NCBI GenBank assembly: GCA_032433595.1
Contig: JASWJB010000014.1
Location: forward strand, 186,001-250,000
DNA: 64,000 nucleotides
Reading direction: 5' to 3'
Source of the DNA: Conoideocrella luteorostrata
Taxonomy: Eukaryota > Ascomycota > Sordariomycetes > Hypocreales > Clavicipitaceae
The notes under the pieces are model-generated. The model ran no database searches. It saw only the letters and a program-made list of their open reading frames with translations, and had not been told where the DNA came from. Shown here piece after piece: positions 34,713 to 46,541 of this stretch. The position numbers and the translations under genes are program-made. Numbering within the stretch: the stretch's first letter is position 1; every line of letters begins with the position of its first letter.

Positions 34713-36109
34713 GGCGAACAAAACGCTCGACTTCGCCGCCTGGTTTTGTGACCGAAATTAAGACAATGGGTATGACACGGCGTTCGGGCCGAAGCGCAGT
34801 TATCGAGACTGCTGAGGGCGCCTCGTAGCTGAGAGGTCATGGAGGAACCAATGCCAAAGTCTCGTAGCTCCCTGGTTTGCTGGATTTCTGTGGAGATCAA
34901 TAACGCATGTATCGCTTCCACGCAAGAGTATTATCCTCTAGCAATACAGCCGATCCGTATGTCACTTCTTGCAATGTCGCGGACAGGTCGCTGGTGAATT
35001 TCGCCTAGCATAGCACAGCATTGCGGGCGCCGGATACTGCGATTACCGAGTAGATTATGCAGGAACGACTTCTAGTTCGGTGGAGGTGTTGATAAGCGAG
35101 GTCTGTAATTTGCTTATAGAATTATAGAGCGCTCAATCGATGCAAGAGGGAGATTTACCGGTGTGGAGCACGTCAGTGTGAGGTGTGTACATGAAGGTGA
35201 GCAGTGTGTACGAAGTATGTATGTACAAGTGGTCGCGGCGGTTGGCGGGCGAGCTGGCAGAAGAGTATGAAGGAGAGTCTGGATTTATATAGACGCAGAT
35301 TGTTAGAAGGCTCGTTACGAAGTACGGAGTAGAAGCAGCCAATTTGAGACTGTCAAGGCTCCTGGTTCCTTTTCCAAAGGAGGTCCAAAGATTGGGTATT
35401 CAAAAACAGGTTGCCCTCGAGTATGTACTCCAAGAACCCACGATGTCAGTCCTGTAGCTCCTCTCTTGTGGCAAGCAATGCAAGGAATTGAGGGGATGGT
35501 GGTATAACATGCGGGCACCCTCAGATCCGGGGTGCGAAGGGAAATGATGGATGAAGTACACGTTTACGTCCAAAGAGGAGACAGACACTCCAGCACAAGG
35601 CACTGGCATTTGAGGCGATCTCCTCCTCCTCTCTCTCTGTTGTGCTTTCTACTCTACCCCACCCCACTACGGTCAACTGCCTCGACAGCCTCGTTTGCGT
35701 CGGCGGATCCTGCGAAAACGACCACAATGCCAGCACTTTGGCGTAGTCCATTATTTATTGCGACGCCTCTTGCGTAACGTGAAAAGGCCAAAGAAGCCGG
35801 CAGCCACCTGAGTACTCCGTGGGCTTTTCCCAACGCACTCCACAGCACCCAAGCTCCCAAGTTCCCACCACAGCAGCACAGCAGGTATCAGAGTACCACG
35901 ACCGCACGAGTTGTTCTGGCTACCTAAGAACACGCTAATCCAGAATAGGAAATCACCCCTCCACCGCCCGTCATCCTAACCCCGCCAAATCGCATTCTCT
36001 TCCGCAATCCATTGTCGGAAATCAGTTGTTGATTTTTTTTAGTTCGTGTGCCAATAACTCGTCAAAAAACAAGGAAACGGCCAATCCAGCACAAATTCAC
36101 GCATGCGAC
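34713..36109. other. 1.4-kb divergent promoter region
   Basis: Lies between the C-terminal-cluster protein gene (minus) and LSM7 (plus). It holds one motif copy at 35322-35331 and CT-rich sequence at 35610-35665. No convincing gene; the longest open frames overlap on opposite strands and resemble nothing known. Confidence 0.55.
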
Positions 36110-36578
36110 ATGTCTGATAGACCCACGCACCGAGGCGGAAGAGGAGGAGGCGGTCCCCGCGGTGGTCGTGGTGGCGGACGAGGCGGCCGAGATGGCGGGG
36201 AGAAGGGAGAGAAGCCCAAGAAGGAGAACATCCTGGATTTGGCCAAGTACATGGACAAAGAAATCACCGTCAAGTTTAATGGTGGGAGAGAGGTTACTGG
36301 TACGCTGAAGGGGTATGACGCGCTGATGAATTTGGTGTTGGATGAGGTTAAGGAAACAGTTCGAGGTCGGTAATTTTCATTCTTCACCGGAACGAGACAC
36401 GGTATCTGAAAACGGCAAATGGGATAATGAATCTGACATGAGATGCACAGATGAGGAAGGAAACGAATCGACTCGCCCGTTGGGACTAGTGGTAGCTCGT
36501 GGAACACTTCTCGTCGTTATTACACCCGTCGATGGCAGCGAGGAAATCGCCAATCCGTTTGCTGCGCCAGAAGAGTAA
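36110..36578 (+). CDS. LSM7: U6 snRNA-associated Sm-like protein LSm7
   Basis: Subunit of the LSm1-7 ring (cytoplasm, mRNA decapping activation) and the LSm2-8 ring (nucleus, U6 snRNA binding). Two exons, 36110-36365 and 36451-36578, give 384 nt, or 127 aa; the intron is 85 nt. The Sm fold is complete: ILDLAKYMDKEITVKFNGGREVTGTLKGYDALMNLVLDE is Sm1, and after the intron LGLVVARGTLLVVITP is Sm2 with the ARG triplet that stands in for the usual RG core of the RNA pocket. The first 40 residues form an RGG-rich tail (RGGRGGGGPRGGRGGGRGG) absent from the short yeast protein. It converges on PAN3, 723 bp away. Confidence 0.95.
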
Positions 36579-37301
36579 GCCGGTATGATATATGGCCCGT
36601 GACAAACCCAAAAAGTCTTCCCTCGAAACAGCCGATCAAAGGAAACAAGAAGGAGTAAACCGGCAAACAGTGGCTTAGAGGTCATGCACAGCCAGCCTTG
36701 AAACAGCAAAAGGCGAAAGCAGGTTAGAACCCTTCAGACAAGATTTGTCAGCCATCCAGAAAGCCAATGTTTGACTTGGAGGCTCTATGGCATGAATCGG
36801 GAGAGAGGGAGCCGGTACGGTATATCTACGCCGTTGGTATCCGGCAGTGAGGTCAAGGAAACGGGTTCACAATGCAGAAGACAGTGATGGACTGCCGTAA
36901 TACGCCTAGGTTTCACTGTAGGGCTACTTTATGAATGAATAGAGATATGATAATTTTAATATTTTTACATTCGACTTGTTTCTATCTCTCTTGCGCATTA
37001 GCGGAAAATATCATCCGCTGGTTTCAAACAACGTCCGCCGCGGCTAAATAAGTCCTCCACATCATTATCGTTCTAGAAACTCTAGCAGTAGCCCTGTTGT
37101 CCCTCGTCCATGCATACAAGCTTGCACCAATAACCTTCATGTGTAGCCAAACGGTCCCAAACTTCCGTCACCGAAAACTTGGGGGTAGAGGGTGTTCCAA
37201 AATACCACTGATGACCTTCTATCGCAGTCACTCCACCCAAGGCTCTCATACTACATGTGAGAACTCTTTGACCGGCGCGGTGGCGTCGAGCTCACGTTCC
37301 A
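36579..37301. other. Spacer between convergent LSM7 and PAN3
   Basis: Shared 3' flank. An AT-rich patch near 36930-36980 is a plausible polyadenylation region. No gene seen. Confidence 0.55.
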
Positions 37302-39576
37302 CTAAATCGCTCTGCCCGACTTACTGCTCTTTTGGAGCTCACCAAACGCATTCCCCAACTGCTTCTTCAATTCTTTGTAGCTGACCACAAAGCTAGTCTG
37401 GTCATCCCGACTGGTAAGACAAATTCTCTCATCCGTCCCGACATCCAGTCGATTTAGACAGCGTAGCATGTGACCCATGTCAAGGACGGGATTGCCATTA
37501 CTATCTACCTGGTGGAAGACATAGTCCCGGAATAATTTGAGCATGTAGCGCTCACCGTTTTCGGACCACGCTCTGTCTCCATCGAATTCGGGCCGTTCGT
37601 TGATTGTACCGAGTTTTAGGAGAAGGCGCGCAATGCGACCGTTTTCTAGCTCGCGATAGAGTTCTGAGTTGAGTCCGTCAGCTTGGTGTTGGCTCTGGTC
37701 GAGTGTGGTCACGATGTGGCCTGCAATGCCGCGGATGAATTCTTCGATCCCCTTTTGGGCTGGAGGTAGGGCTGGTGTTAGAAGCCAGATGATGGTGTCC
37801 CGAAGTTCAACAGAATATGAGCGGCTCATTTGTTCGATGGCTGCTTTCAAATTTGTTAGTTGGGTGGGGGGGGAATTAGTTGCCAAACAAAGAATGGTGC
37901 GGCCGAATTGCACGAAATCGTCTTGCTGAAGTTCCTGGATGGGCCGTCTCGTGTCGTAGTGGACAACGTCTAGTATAGAGCATGCATTGAGTCTAATCCG
38001 ATTCTTGTCCGTCAGGATTATTTTGGTAACGTCAATGCACCTGGCTGCCAGGTTGACAGAGTGTATGGACTTTAATGCATTTGCAATTTGCGAAATATAC
38101 CCCCATAGGGCTGCTTCGGAGATCGCCGACTTCGCTTGGAAGCGGTTCCCTGGGCCAGTCGTCGTGTGAGTAAAGTGGATTTCAGCCAAGGTTTTCGACA
38201 ATGGGTGATAGTCCTGTACAAACATAAGTGAGCTGTCGCCGAAAGCTCGAGCGGTGAAGGCGTCGTGTATCGTCACCACATTAGCATTGTCGATCTTTCG
38301 CCACTCCTTCACGGACCTAATCGCTTGTTCGTTGGTAAGCCGGAAGCCCTCCAATCTGCGCAGACAGTAAAGGCCACCTGTCTTAGACGACACCGCCTTA
38401 TAAGCCCAACTCGGATAACCAAATATGTTTGCATTCTTTCTGTGGGTTGTGTCCAAGGGTACGAGAGAATGATAGTTCTCCATCTGCGGTAGTTGCGAGT
38501 TCGGCATGATCTGCAACGCAGCCTCGGATTTCTTCTGCAGATCTTCTCTCAGCTTGTCCGGCAGAAAAAATTCACGGGCCAATCTATGGTACGGCATGAG
38601 ATCCTCTCTATGAGGCCCAACGGGGGCATATAAATGATGTTGGAGGGGCTGGAGGGGGGCAGCGAAAGCGCCAGCACCAGGATAAAAACCTGAGCCTGCA
38701 CCAGCCATAGCATGTTCATCCGCATATGGGTTATAAGGTGCGCCAGGGAGGTTCTGACCAACTGCAGCCAATGAAAAAGGATCATAGTTAACAGAGCCAT
38801 CCTGGCCAGAGCCATTCGATGTAGCCTGCTTGGATTGTCAGTCTTCAAAACCACTAGGCGACTTGATCATTCACCAAATACATACTTGTGAGTTCAACTC
38901 AAAGCCAGGAGTAAATTCGCGTATGACGGCGGGGTTGAAGATGGCGGCTTCTGGGTCTGCAGGAATAGCTGGTGATGCTACTCAACCAATATTATGTCAG
39001 TATATACTTCAAGTGGATAGCTGCAGCAGCGAACCGTACCTGCTAAGCCCCTGGGTGTGAATGTCGGCGCATTAGCAGCTTGTGTAGAAAAAGTAGCTTT
39101 TTTGGCAGTGGTCTGCAAATTTGCAGGAGTGAATGATGGAGACTCGACATTGAGAGCCCTTCGAGACCTGGTGTGCTTCCATGTCAGCTCGCATTTGAGA
39201 CTTCGATCCGACAACAAACAAAATGCGGCAGCATTCCTGAATATATTCGTCCATTTAAGGGTCGGTATAGCACGTTTGCGGGCGTAAGTGCGCAGCTTAC
39301 ATATCTGATTGATTTGCGTTATTCTTATTCTGGTCGTGGGAGAATGTACAGCCCTGGTCTTCGTATCGACAATTACCGTAGATGAGGACGTTTCGACAAA
39401 GAGTATCCCTATTCTCCGCTACATGGTAAGTGTGAGTTGTTGAGCACGCAACAATTCGCGAAACAGGAACCGCGAGATGTCAAACAGGGTGGACTTGGCG
39501 TACCGCGGCCCTTTGGCTTCGGCGATGAACCGGCGGTTCGCCTGAGATCTGACGATGCGAACCGCGACGCCGCCAT
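37302..39576 (-). CDS. PAN3: PAN2-PAN3 deadenylation complex subunit PAN3
   Basis: Cytoplasmic adaptor that brings the PAN2 nuclease to poly(A) tails. Five exons: 39576-39504, 39418-39301, 39167-39040, 38977-38886 and 38825-37302 (1935 nt, 644 aa), phases consistent. Domains in order: CCCH zinc finger C32, C41, C48, H52 (CRNVLIYGNCRYEDQGC), which binds poly(A); PAM2-like motif LNVESPSFTPA at 69-79 for Pab1; a linker; a pseudokinase (FGYPSWAYKAVSSKTGGLYCLRRLEGFRL onwards); and the C-terminal coil and knob domain, ending after SFVVSYKELKKQLGNAFGEL. I chose MAASRF at 39576; an ATG 18 bases upstream is in frame. All the expected parts are intact. Confidence 0.96.
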
Positions 39577-41126
39577 GGTCAATTTAGGTGACAAAGAGGA
39601 TATTCCGGCTCCCGTGGTCGGTTTTACGACGTCTAGTTGTCATCAGTGAATGCTTGCGACGACAAAAGGAGCCCATCCGGGAAGGGCAAGCAAAGTGGTA
39701 GTTCGGGCAGTCATTCCGAGGCGGCGGGGGTCGAGACTGTGAGGAGGTGAAGGTGAGAGAGGGCCGGGGGGCAAGCGCGTTCGGCGTACCTTGGTGAAGC
39801 AATCACCTGCCATGGCTCAATTGGTCGCGGAGGCCTTGCGCCCATTTACAAGGAATTGGTGTCGATGGCGCACTCGGCGTCCTCCAGTCTGGAATCGTTA
39901 TGGTGTGAGATGAGAGCGACGAGGCGACTATCGTGATGGGGGGAAAGGGGATTGGAGTTGGTAGATGGCATTGTAGCAGGTCAATGGTGGGGAGGCACAG
40001 CCGGGAGCGGGAGCATCAACTGGCGGAGAGTCAGTCAACTAGCAGCCAGTCGCTCGGCGGTATGCCTAGGTAGTTTCCTCACGGACGCAGGAGTGGTTGC
40101 GGCGGCAGCGCTGCAAGGCTGAGCTGGATATCCAACGCACGGAGTAACTGCGGAGCACAGAGTAGGAAAATAGCGTCTCCGTGGCTAAGGGCTCATCCAT
40201 TTACACCGCCAACATGAATTGTACTATATCGTAAATTCCATAGCACAACTTGTCAAAAATTGATAGGCCGAGCAATCGCCTCGAAATAAGTACAGCTATA
40301 GTTTATCAAAGGAAAGCACATTTTAAACAGTATCTAAATACTTCGTAAATACCTAGGGAGATGATGAGGGTTAACCATGTCGACTACCACTCGTCAGGAG
40401 CTACCACCCAAATCTGGCGAAAACCAATATTTATCCATTTCAGCGACAAGATAGCGGATTGACCTGAAATATAGCACGAACTATTCAAAAGTTGGGCAAG
40501 TCCGCTGGAACCCCAAGGTTCCAAACCTGTAGAAATTCATGCCACTATTGCACACTACCCTCTGTAAAACACTTTCGCACGCTTCTCCTTCAGGTCCGGC
40601 GTCCAGGATACCGCGCTTCCAAGAAATAGCTGCTCAAAGGTTACACATTGCATACCAGTTGATAAGTAGCATTAGGGAAACCCGCAGCGCTCTACAATGA
40701 GAAGTATGCAAGGCAGGGCTGTCACTGCCCATGACCGTCATGACTCCCGACACGGCGCAATTCACACAACCGAAAATCTGTCATCATGAAACCCAACACT
40801 CTTCTTCGTAACCATGCGACTCCATCAAGACAAGAGCCCCACTAGAGCTGGCCAGTGGACTCGGCGTGTTCAGGTGGGTATGCCTGTCGTCCCAGTTGTC
40901 AATTGGCGTTGGCTGGACCCCGGCTTCGCAGCCTCACGTCGTTGCACGCTGCCTGCTGTGATGTATCTTGCACCACTCACCATTCGAGCTCCTTACTTAA
41001 GCTTTGATGATGCTAGATAAACCTTAAGTTTCTTGCATTCCCTCGTCTCACATCCGCCAGATGATCACACTCTACACCTTTCACATCTCTCTTTAATACT
41101 GGTGCACCGCGGCCCCGGTCCCGACG
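39577..41126. other. 1.5-kb divergent promoter region of PAN3 and the UBX gene
   Basis: No gene is recognised. A CACGGAGTA motif relative lies near 40138-40146. Sequence at 41030-41110 is pyrimidine-rich, fitting a transcription start before the plus-strand gene. Confidence 0.55.
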
Positions 41127-42819
41127 ATGGCCGATTCAAATGATGACGTAGGACAGCTGTCCCCGACGCAACAAGAAGTTCTTCAGCAATACATCCAAGT
41201 CACCGACCAAGAGATTCAGGATGCAATTCCATTACTCGAACGATCACAATGGAATGTGCAGGTACGGAAGGACTCGCTTCTTACTCCTTTTGGCGCATTG
41301 GCCTATGTAATCTGGCCGCTGCGCTTGAAATGGATGACCAGCGTGACTAACGAAATTGCAGATTGCTATCGCGAAATTCTTTGATGGCGAAGGCCCCGAT
41401 CCCGTGGCCGAAGCCATAGCCGAACATGACATCCCCCGAACGACGGCAAGACACGAGAATCTACAGGAGAGTTTACTCGCCGCGGAAGGCTTCGGTGCCC
41501 CGAGAGTAGATCGTAGGAATCGAACAGATGCGGCTCCTAGAATTGTCCCGCAAGCACCCGTCACACATCGGTCTCCATGGTTATTAGGTCTTCTTCTTTC
41601 TCCTTTCAGCTTGGGCTGGCGGGCGGCGTCAACGCTCTTCCGAACATTCTGGTACATCCTTTCCTTCCTGCCCGCGTCTATTCGACCACGGGCCGTGACG
41701 AGTCGTTTGACATCTGGGTTCAAGGATACCAGTGGCCGGCGAATGCTCATGCCTCGCGATACGGCAGCCCGATTCAAGCGCGAATTTGACGAAGAGTATG
41801 GTGCAAATGAGTTGCCGTTCTTTGAAGGTGGTTTGGCTCAGGCCCACGACTTGGCAAAGAAAGAGCTCAAATTCTTGCTCGTCATCCTGCTGTCTCCTGA
41901 GCATGATGATACCGCATCCTTTATTCATGACACATTACTGTCACAAGACGTGGTAGACTATATCAAAGACCCTACAAATAATATTATACTCTGGGGAGGA
42001 AACGTTTTGGACTCAGAAGCATACCAAGTAGCTACCGAGTACACATGCACCAAGTATCCTTTTTCGGCTTTGGTGTGTTTGACACCGAAGGAAGGTAGTA
42101 CTCGGATGGGCATCGTAAAGCGTCTCGTGGGCCCCATGCCTGCGACGACCTACCTTTCCGAACTGCAGAACTCGGTTGAAAAATACGGATCTGATCTGGA
42201 CGGAGTTCGTGCCGAGCGGACGGCTCAAGAGGTTTCGAGAAGCCTCCGCAACGAACAAGATTCTGCTTATGAGCGATCTCTAGCTATCGATAGGGAAAGA
42301 GCTCGCCAAAAGAAAGAAGCTGCCGTGATGGCCGAAGCCGCCGAGGCGTCGGCTCGACAAAAAGCTGAAGAGGCTGCGTTACTAGAGAAGCAACGCCACC
42401 AGTGGAAGATCTGGCGAGCAACTAAGATCGCACCTGAACCACCGATCAATGACAAGAACGTGGTGCGTATAGGTCTTAAAATGCCAGACGAGTTTGCAGC
42501 AGCAGGACGAGTCATCAGAAGGTTTCCGCAGGATGCGCCGCTGGAGGAGCTCTATGCATTTGTGGAATGCTACGATAGGCTACAGGAAGTTGAGGATGGC
42601 CATGGCGCAAATGGGGTGACGACAACGGCAGAGGCACCAAAAAATTATGAACACAAGTATTTGTTCCAGATTGCGTCGACGATGCCCAGGGTGGTGTACG
42701 AGCCTAGCGCTACGGCCACAATGGGAGAGAAGATTGGCAAGTCGGTGAATTTGATTGTTGAGCAGGTGTCGCCTGACCAGGATGAGGACTACGACGACGA
42801 CGATAGTAGCGATGATTAA
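41127..42819 (+). CDS. UBA-UAS-UBX domain protein, FAF2/Ubx2-Ubx3 type
   Basis: Adaptor linking ubiquitinated proteins to Cdc48/p97 at the ER or lipid droplets. Exons 41127-41261 and 41362-42819 give 530 aa. A UBA-like region occupies about 10-50 (SPTQQEVLQQYIQVTDQEIQDAIPLLERSQWNVQ joined to IAIAKFFDG). A long hydrophobic stretch at 116-150 (SPWLLGLLLSPFSLGWRAAS and on) should form a membrane hairpin. A UAS thioredoxin-like domain follows (FLLVILLSPEHDDTASFIHDTLLS, then WGGNVLDSEAY). Next come an Arg/Ala/Glu coiled coil near 285-365 and the UBX domain from about 375 (VRIGLKMPDEFAAAGRVIRRF). The C-terminus is acidic. S. pombe ucp10 and human FAF2/UBXD8 share this layout; which yeast paralogue corresponds is unclear. 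Confidence 0.92.
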
Positions 42820-44738
42820 GTTACGGAGTTCCCGGTTTAGTGATATTCTGCCATGCTCGCGTGACGGTGGCTTCTGTGTATTTAGATCATACCAAAGTGT
42901 CCGTGCAGAACAGATAGAAAGATAATGAATTAGAAGTACTGACTTGACTGTGTCTTTACAAATCGCATCTCCTCTAACGACATGCTGATATGAAATAGGG
43001 TCCTACGATTAACGGGAGTTAAAGATGAGCGTCAACAGCCTACCTATATTTCACTACCAGTGACACAGCACATATATATCTATACACAGTAGTGTAGCAA
43101 GAGCTGCTAGTACTTTCTATTCTCCATGCCTAAGCAACCTTGAATTTGGAAAGACGAAAAGTAAAAACCGACAATTGAGACACGTCAGCCAACGGCGCCA
43201 AACCTACAAACTCAAACCAGGCTAGGGTGTGAGATCCAGTGGGATTGCGTAGCTATTCGAGGCTGTGTAAACGGCTAGATCAATTTTGGCGACGAAGCGG
43301 CAACACAACATAAATATTAGGAGGGGAGGGAGGGCGGAGTTCGATTGCACTGGCAGGCACGTGGTGATGATGCGGGGTATGGTTATATGCCAATATATGA
43401 TGATGGGATATGATGTATCGTATATCATACCGGTCGAAGCTCGCCATGCTCGAACGGCGATAATTGCATACCTGCATAGACACGGCAGCGACAAGCAAAT
43501 CATCCAGAGGCTTGGTGTTAGCGGTGCTGCTGTGCAAGAGGAATGCCTGCATCTTAATAACGTACCGTACTGTACTTGGAACTTCTGGTGCTTCTTTTCA
43601 CCAGCCAGGTCAAGGCATCGCGCCGATTTACTACTGTATGACGCTCCATTTCAGAAGATTTGGTCACGAATAGTCGCCAGCTGCCATCTGAAGTCTGCTT
43701 GATTTGTATGCAGTGCCACGACTAAGCGGTGATTGAGACGTATGCGCTAAGCCACTCCCCAACTGGAAAGGTGGCACTTCATGGTCTTGGCATTGCCGTG
43801 GAACTGAGCAGGCCGGTTGGTTCTTGGTAGCGGCTTCTCACGAATTCTCACTGGCCACCTGCATTGCAGAATCGTCGGACCACAAGTGTGCAGGTCCAAC
43901 AGAAGCATGACTGCGCAGAGATTATCCTTCCTATGTCGCATCTTTTCCTGCATCACTTAGGTTCTCAATCTCTTGATTGCGGCGTCACTTTGTTCGATTA
44001 AAACATCACCGTCTTCCCCTCCCCCCCACCGTACGGCTTGTTGGCGCTCCGCACGGCAACGTCGGCGCGACCCTGATTAGAGAATTCAAACGCCAGAGAG
44101 ACGTTGACTGGCCCCACCGTCCGAAGACTAGCCTAGCAATCATAGCACCCAGCTGCCCCTACAACTCGAGCCCCCAGGGTGTAGTGCGGATCCTACCACG
44201 CCATCATACGCCATACCTGCGGAGTACGGAGTAGTTGGTGTCTGTATCGTCCCGTCGTCAGCGCATTTGAAGAAAGGTCCAACCCCTGTAGCCGGCGGTT
44301 CTTCCTAAGGCACAGCCTGGGGCAGTCGTTGCCAGTGTTTAGCCAGTGGTGGAAGGCTGTCCAAGACTCGTTGGATTCCACCTTGGCACGATACTGCCGG
44401 CCGACAGAGGCCGGGACGCAGACGTCCACGACAACCAAGCACCACGCGGCCAACAGAGCCTCTTTTTTTTTTGTCAAATTACCGGCCGAGGTGACGACGC
44501 CTGGTTTCAATATCGACGACTTCAGAGAATTCTCTCTTCAACCTTCTCCCTGAACCTGTCCATACGAGCCAGCCTGTCCTCTTGGTTGAGCTGTTGGCTG
44601 TGTACATTTCCTTGCCGCTCCGACAAACATCAGTCGCGCGGTCAGCTTCCGAGGCTCACGCTCTGCCCTCCTGTTGCTGCTAATTTGGCGCGCGCGCGCA
44701 CCTACGATCGTCTGTTGTAAGACGTCTAAACATCCAAT
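42820..44738. other. 1.9-kb spacer, no gene seen
   Basis: 3' flank of the UBX gene and promoter of the LSB5-like gene. It holds a double motif copy (CGGAGTACGGAGTA, 44220-44233), a T-run at 44463-44472 and GC repeats (GCGCGCGCGC) at about 44689-44699. Two overlapping frames at 43286-43702 appear by chance. Confidence 0.55.
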
Positions 44739-46541
44739 ATGAAGTCCATGAAGGGTCTCAGCATGAACAAGATGCTGGGAAGCATCAAGAAAAGGGCGGG
44801 TGGTATGTTATCATTTGCTACCTACACTATATAGCATGCTCCCCTCTCCGACGAGACCACCGACCGATCTCTCTGCGACTTTGCGACTGCAACTGGAAAC
44901 TTTGTATATATTGCAAAAGGACCTGAACTGACCATCTCTCACCAGGCAGCTCCAGTGTTCCACCCGTTTCCGCGGCGAATCCAGCCGAGAACCCTGAGGT
45001 CACCGCTCACAATAGCGTGGTATGTAAAATGCCACATCAATTGATACCACAAGGTAGCAATGGTAACAAGGTTTGGGACGTATAGAAAGCATTCTGCGAG
45101 TCTGGAGGCAATTCCAAGGTATGTGAACTGTCGACGTTGCCGAAAACCCCTCTCAGCTAGAATAAGTCCAGCAAGCTGACATAGCATCCCCCGCAGAGCG
45201 ATGAGGTGCTTTTCCTCCCGCCGATCGTTGATGCCGCAGAGTCGTCCCCGGCCGCCGCAGCGGAGTGCGCTCGAGTTATCCGAAAGTTTCTGAGCAAAGA
45301 TTACCTCTCCAGGCCATCGTGGCAATACAATGCTATTATGCTTGTCAGAATCTTGACTGACAATCCTGGCGAGACGTTCACGAGAAACCTCGACGACAAA
45401 TTCGTTGATACGGTCCGAGCACTGTTGAAAATCGTCAAAGACCGCAGTGTTTGGCAATTATTGATGGAAATGTTGGATGACTTCGAATATACGAAATTCG
45501 ACGACCAGAATCTGGCCCCTTTGGTCCTGATGTGGAAGAAGGAAAAGGAAGTCGCTATCAAAAAGCACGGGGTAAGCACAGCGCGTCTTTTAATACACAC
45601 TCTGTGTGCTACAATTGTTTGCCAGTGAATTCTGACTTACTTCGCAACAGGCAAGAGGACCGCCGATCCCACCGCGACCAAACATCATGATGAGCAATCC
45701 GCAAATCAACAGACATTCCCAAAACTACTTTGCTAAGGCACACCATAACAATCGCTTACCTGACCCGGTCGAACTGGCATCAAGGCTTGAAGAAGCGCGC
45801 ACATCAGCCAAGCTTTTGGAGCAAGTTGTCATGAACACACCACCGGGCGAAATGCTTCAGAACGAGCTTATCAGAGAGTTTGCCGATCGCTGCCTGAGTG
45901 CATCTCGGAGTCTGCAAGGATACATGGTATCAGAGAATCCTTCGCCGGATAACGATACCATGGAGAGCCTTATTGACACGAATGAACAACTTCAAACTTC
46001 TCTTAATCAACATCAGCGAGCCGTCTTGAATGCTCGAAAGCAGCTAGGACTAGGCACCGACTCTCCAGCCCTCCAGTCCGACCACTCGGACAACGATATT
46101 CAGAGGCCAAACGACGCTACTGACTCTGATGTAGTGTCCGGCGGAATGACCAAGGGTGTCACCGGCAAGGGGAAGCAGATGGAGCCATACAACCTGACAG
46201 GTAGCAACGGTGTTGGGGCAGGATCTAGCTCACGGCAGTCGCCTAAAGATGAACTGCTGGAGGATCCCTTTGCAGATCCAAGGCCGGCAGAGACGAAGAG
46301 CGCGACCCGGCACGTATCATCCTTTCAACCCGAATTCCCACATGAACCATTCCATCCAGGCTTTGGGGCTGCTCAGGCAGCTGAAAATGCTCCGTTGAAT
46401 GGTGTTGGTGGCTCCAGCTCCAAGGGTGGTGGTGGGCTGGGCAGACTAGAGCTGTCTCACGACAAGCTCTCCGCCAATGCCGCCGACGACGACATCTATG
46501 AGGCAACGCCAAAAGGCAAAGGGCCTCTTCACAAGGAATAG
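44739..46541 (+). CDS. VHS/GAT-domain protein, LSB5-like
   Basis: Adaptor acting in endosomal sorting and actin-linked endocytosis, as known for yeast Lsb5. Five exons: 44739-44802, 44946-45019, 45086-45118 (33 nt), 45197-45571 and 45651-46541, giving 1437 nt, or 478 aa, in phase. The VHS-like helical domain spans about 45-180 (ECARVIRKFLSKDYLSRPSW, then NLDDKFVDTVRALLKIV). The GAT three-helix bundle spans about 205-310 (ELASRLEEARTSAKLLEQVV, then NELIREFADRCLSASRSLQG and IDTNEQLQTSLNQHQRAVL) and should bind ubiquitin or small GTPases. The tail is Ser/Gly/Pro-rich and disordered. The N-terminus is basic with repeated methionines (MKSMKGLSMNKM) and could be amphipathic. Confidence 0.88.

Noticed and set aside
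34574..34921. 115-aa frame as first exon of the C-terminal-cluster protein
   Set aside because: Its phase at the donor near 34603 does not match the acceptor at 34444. The overlapping frame from ATG 34712 does match and gives protein-like sequence.
39781..39860. Possible tRNA (TGGCTCAATTGG-like A box)
   Set aside because: No matching B box or cloverleaf arms could be formed, and the resemblance is short.
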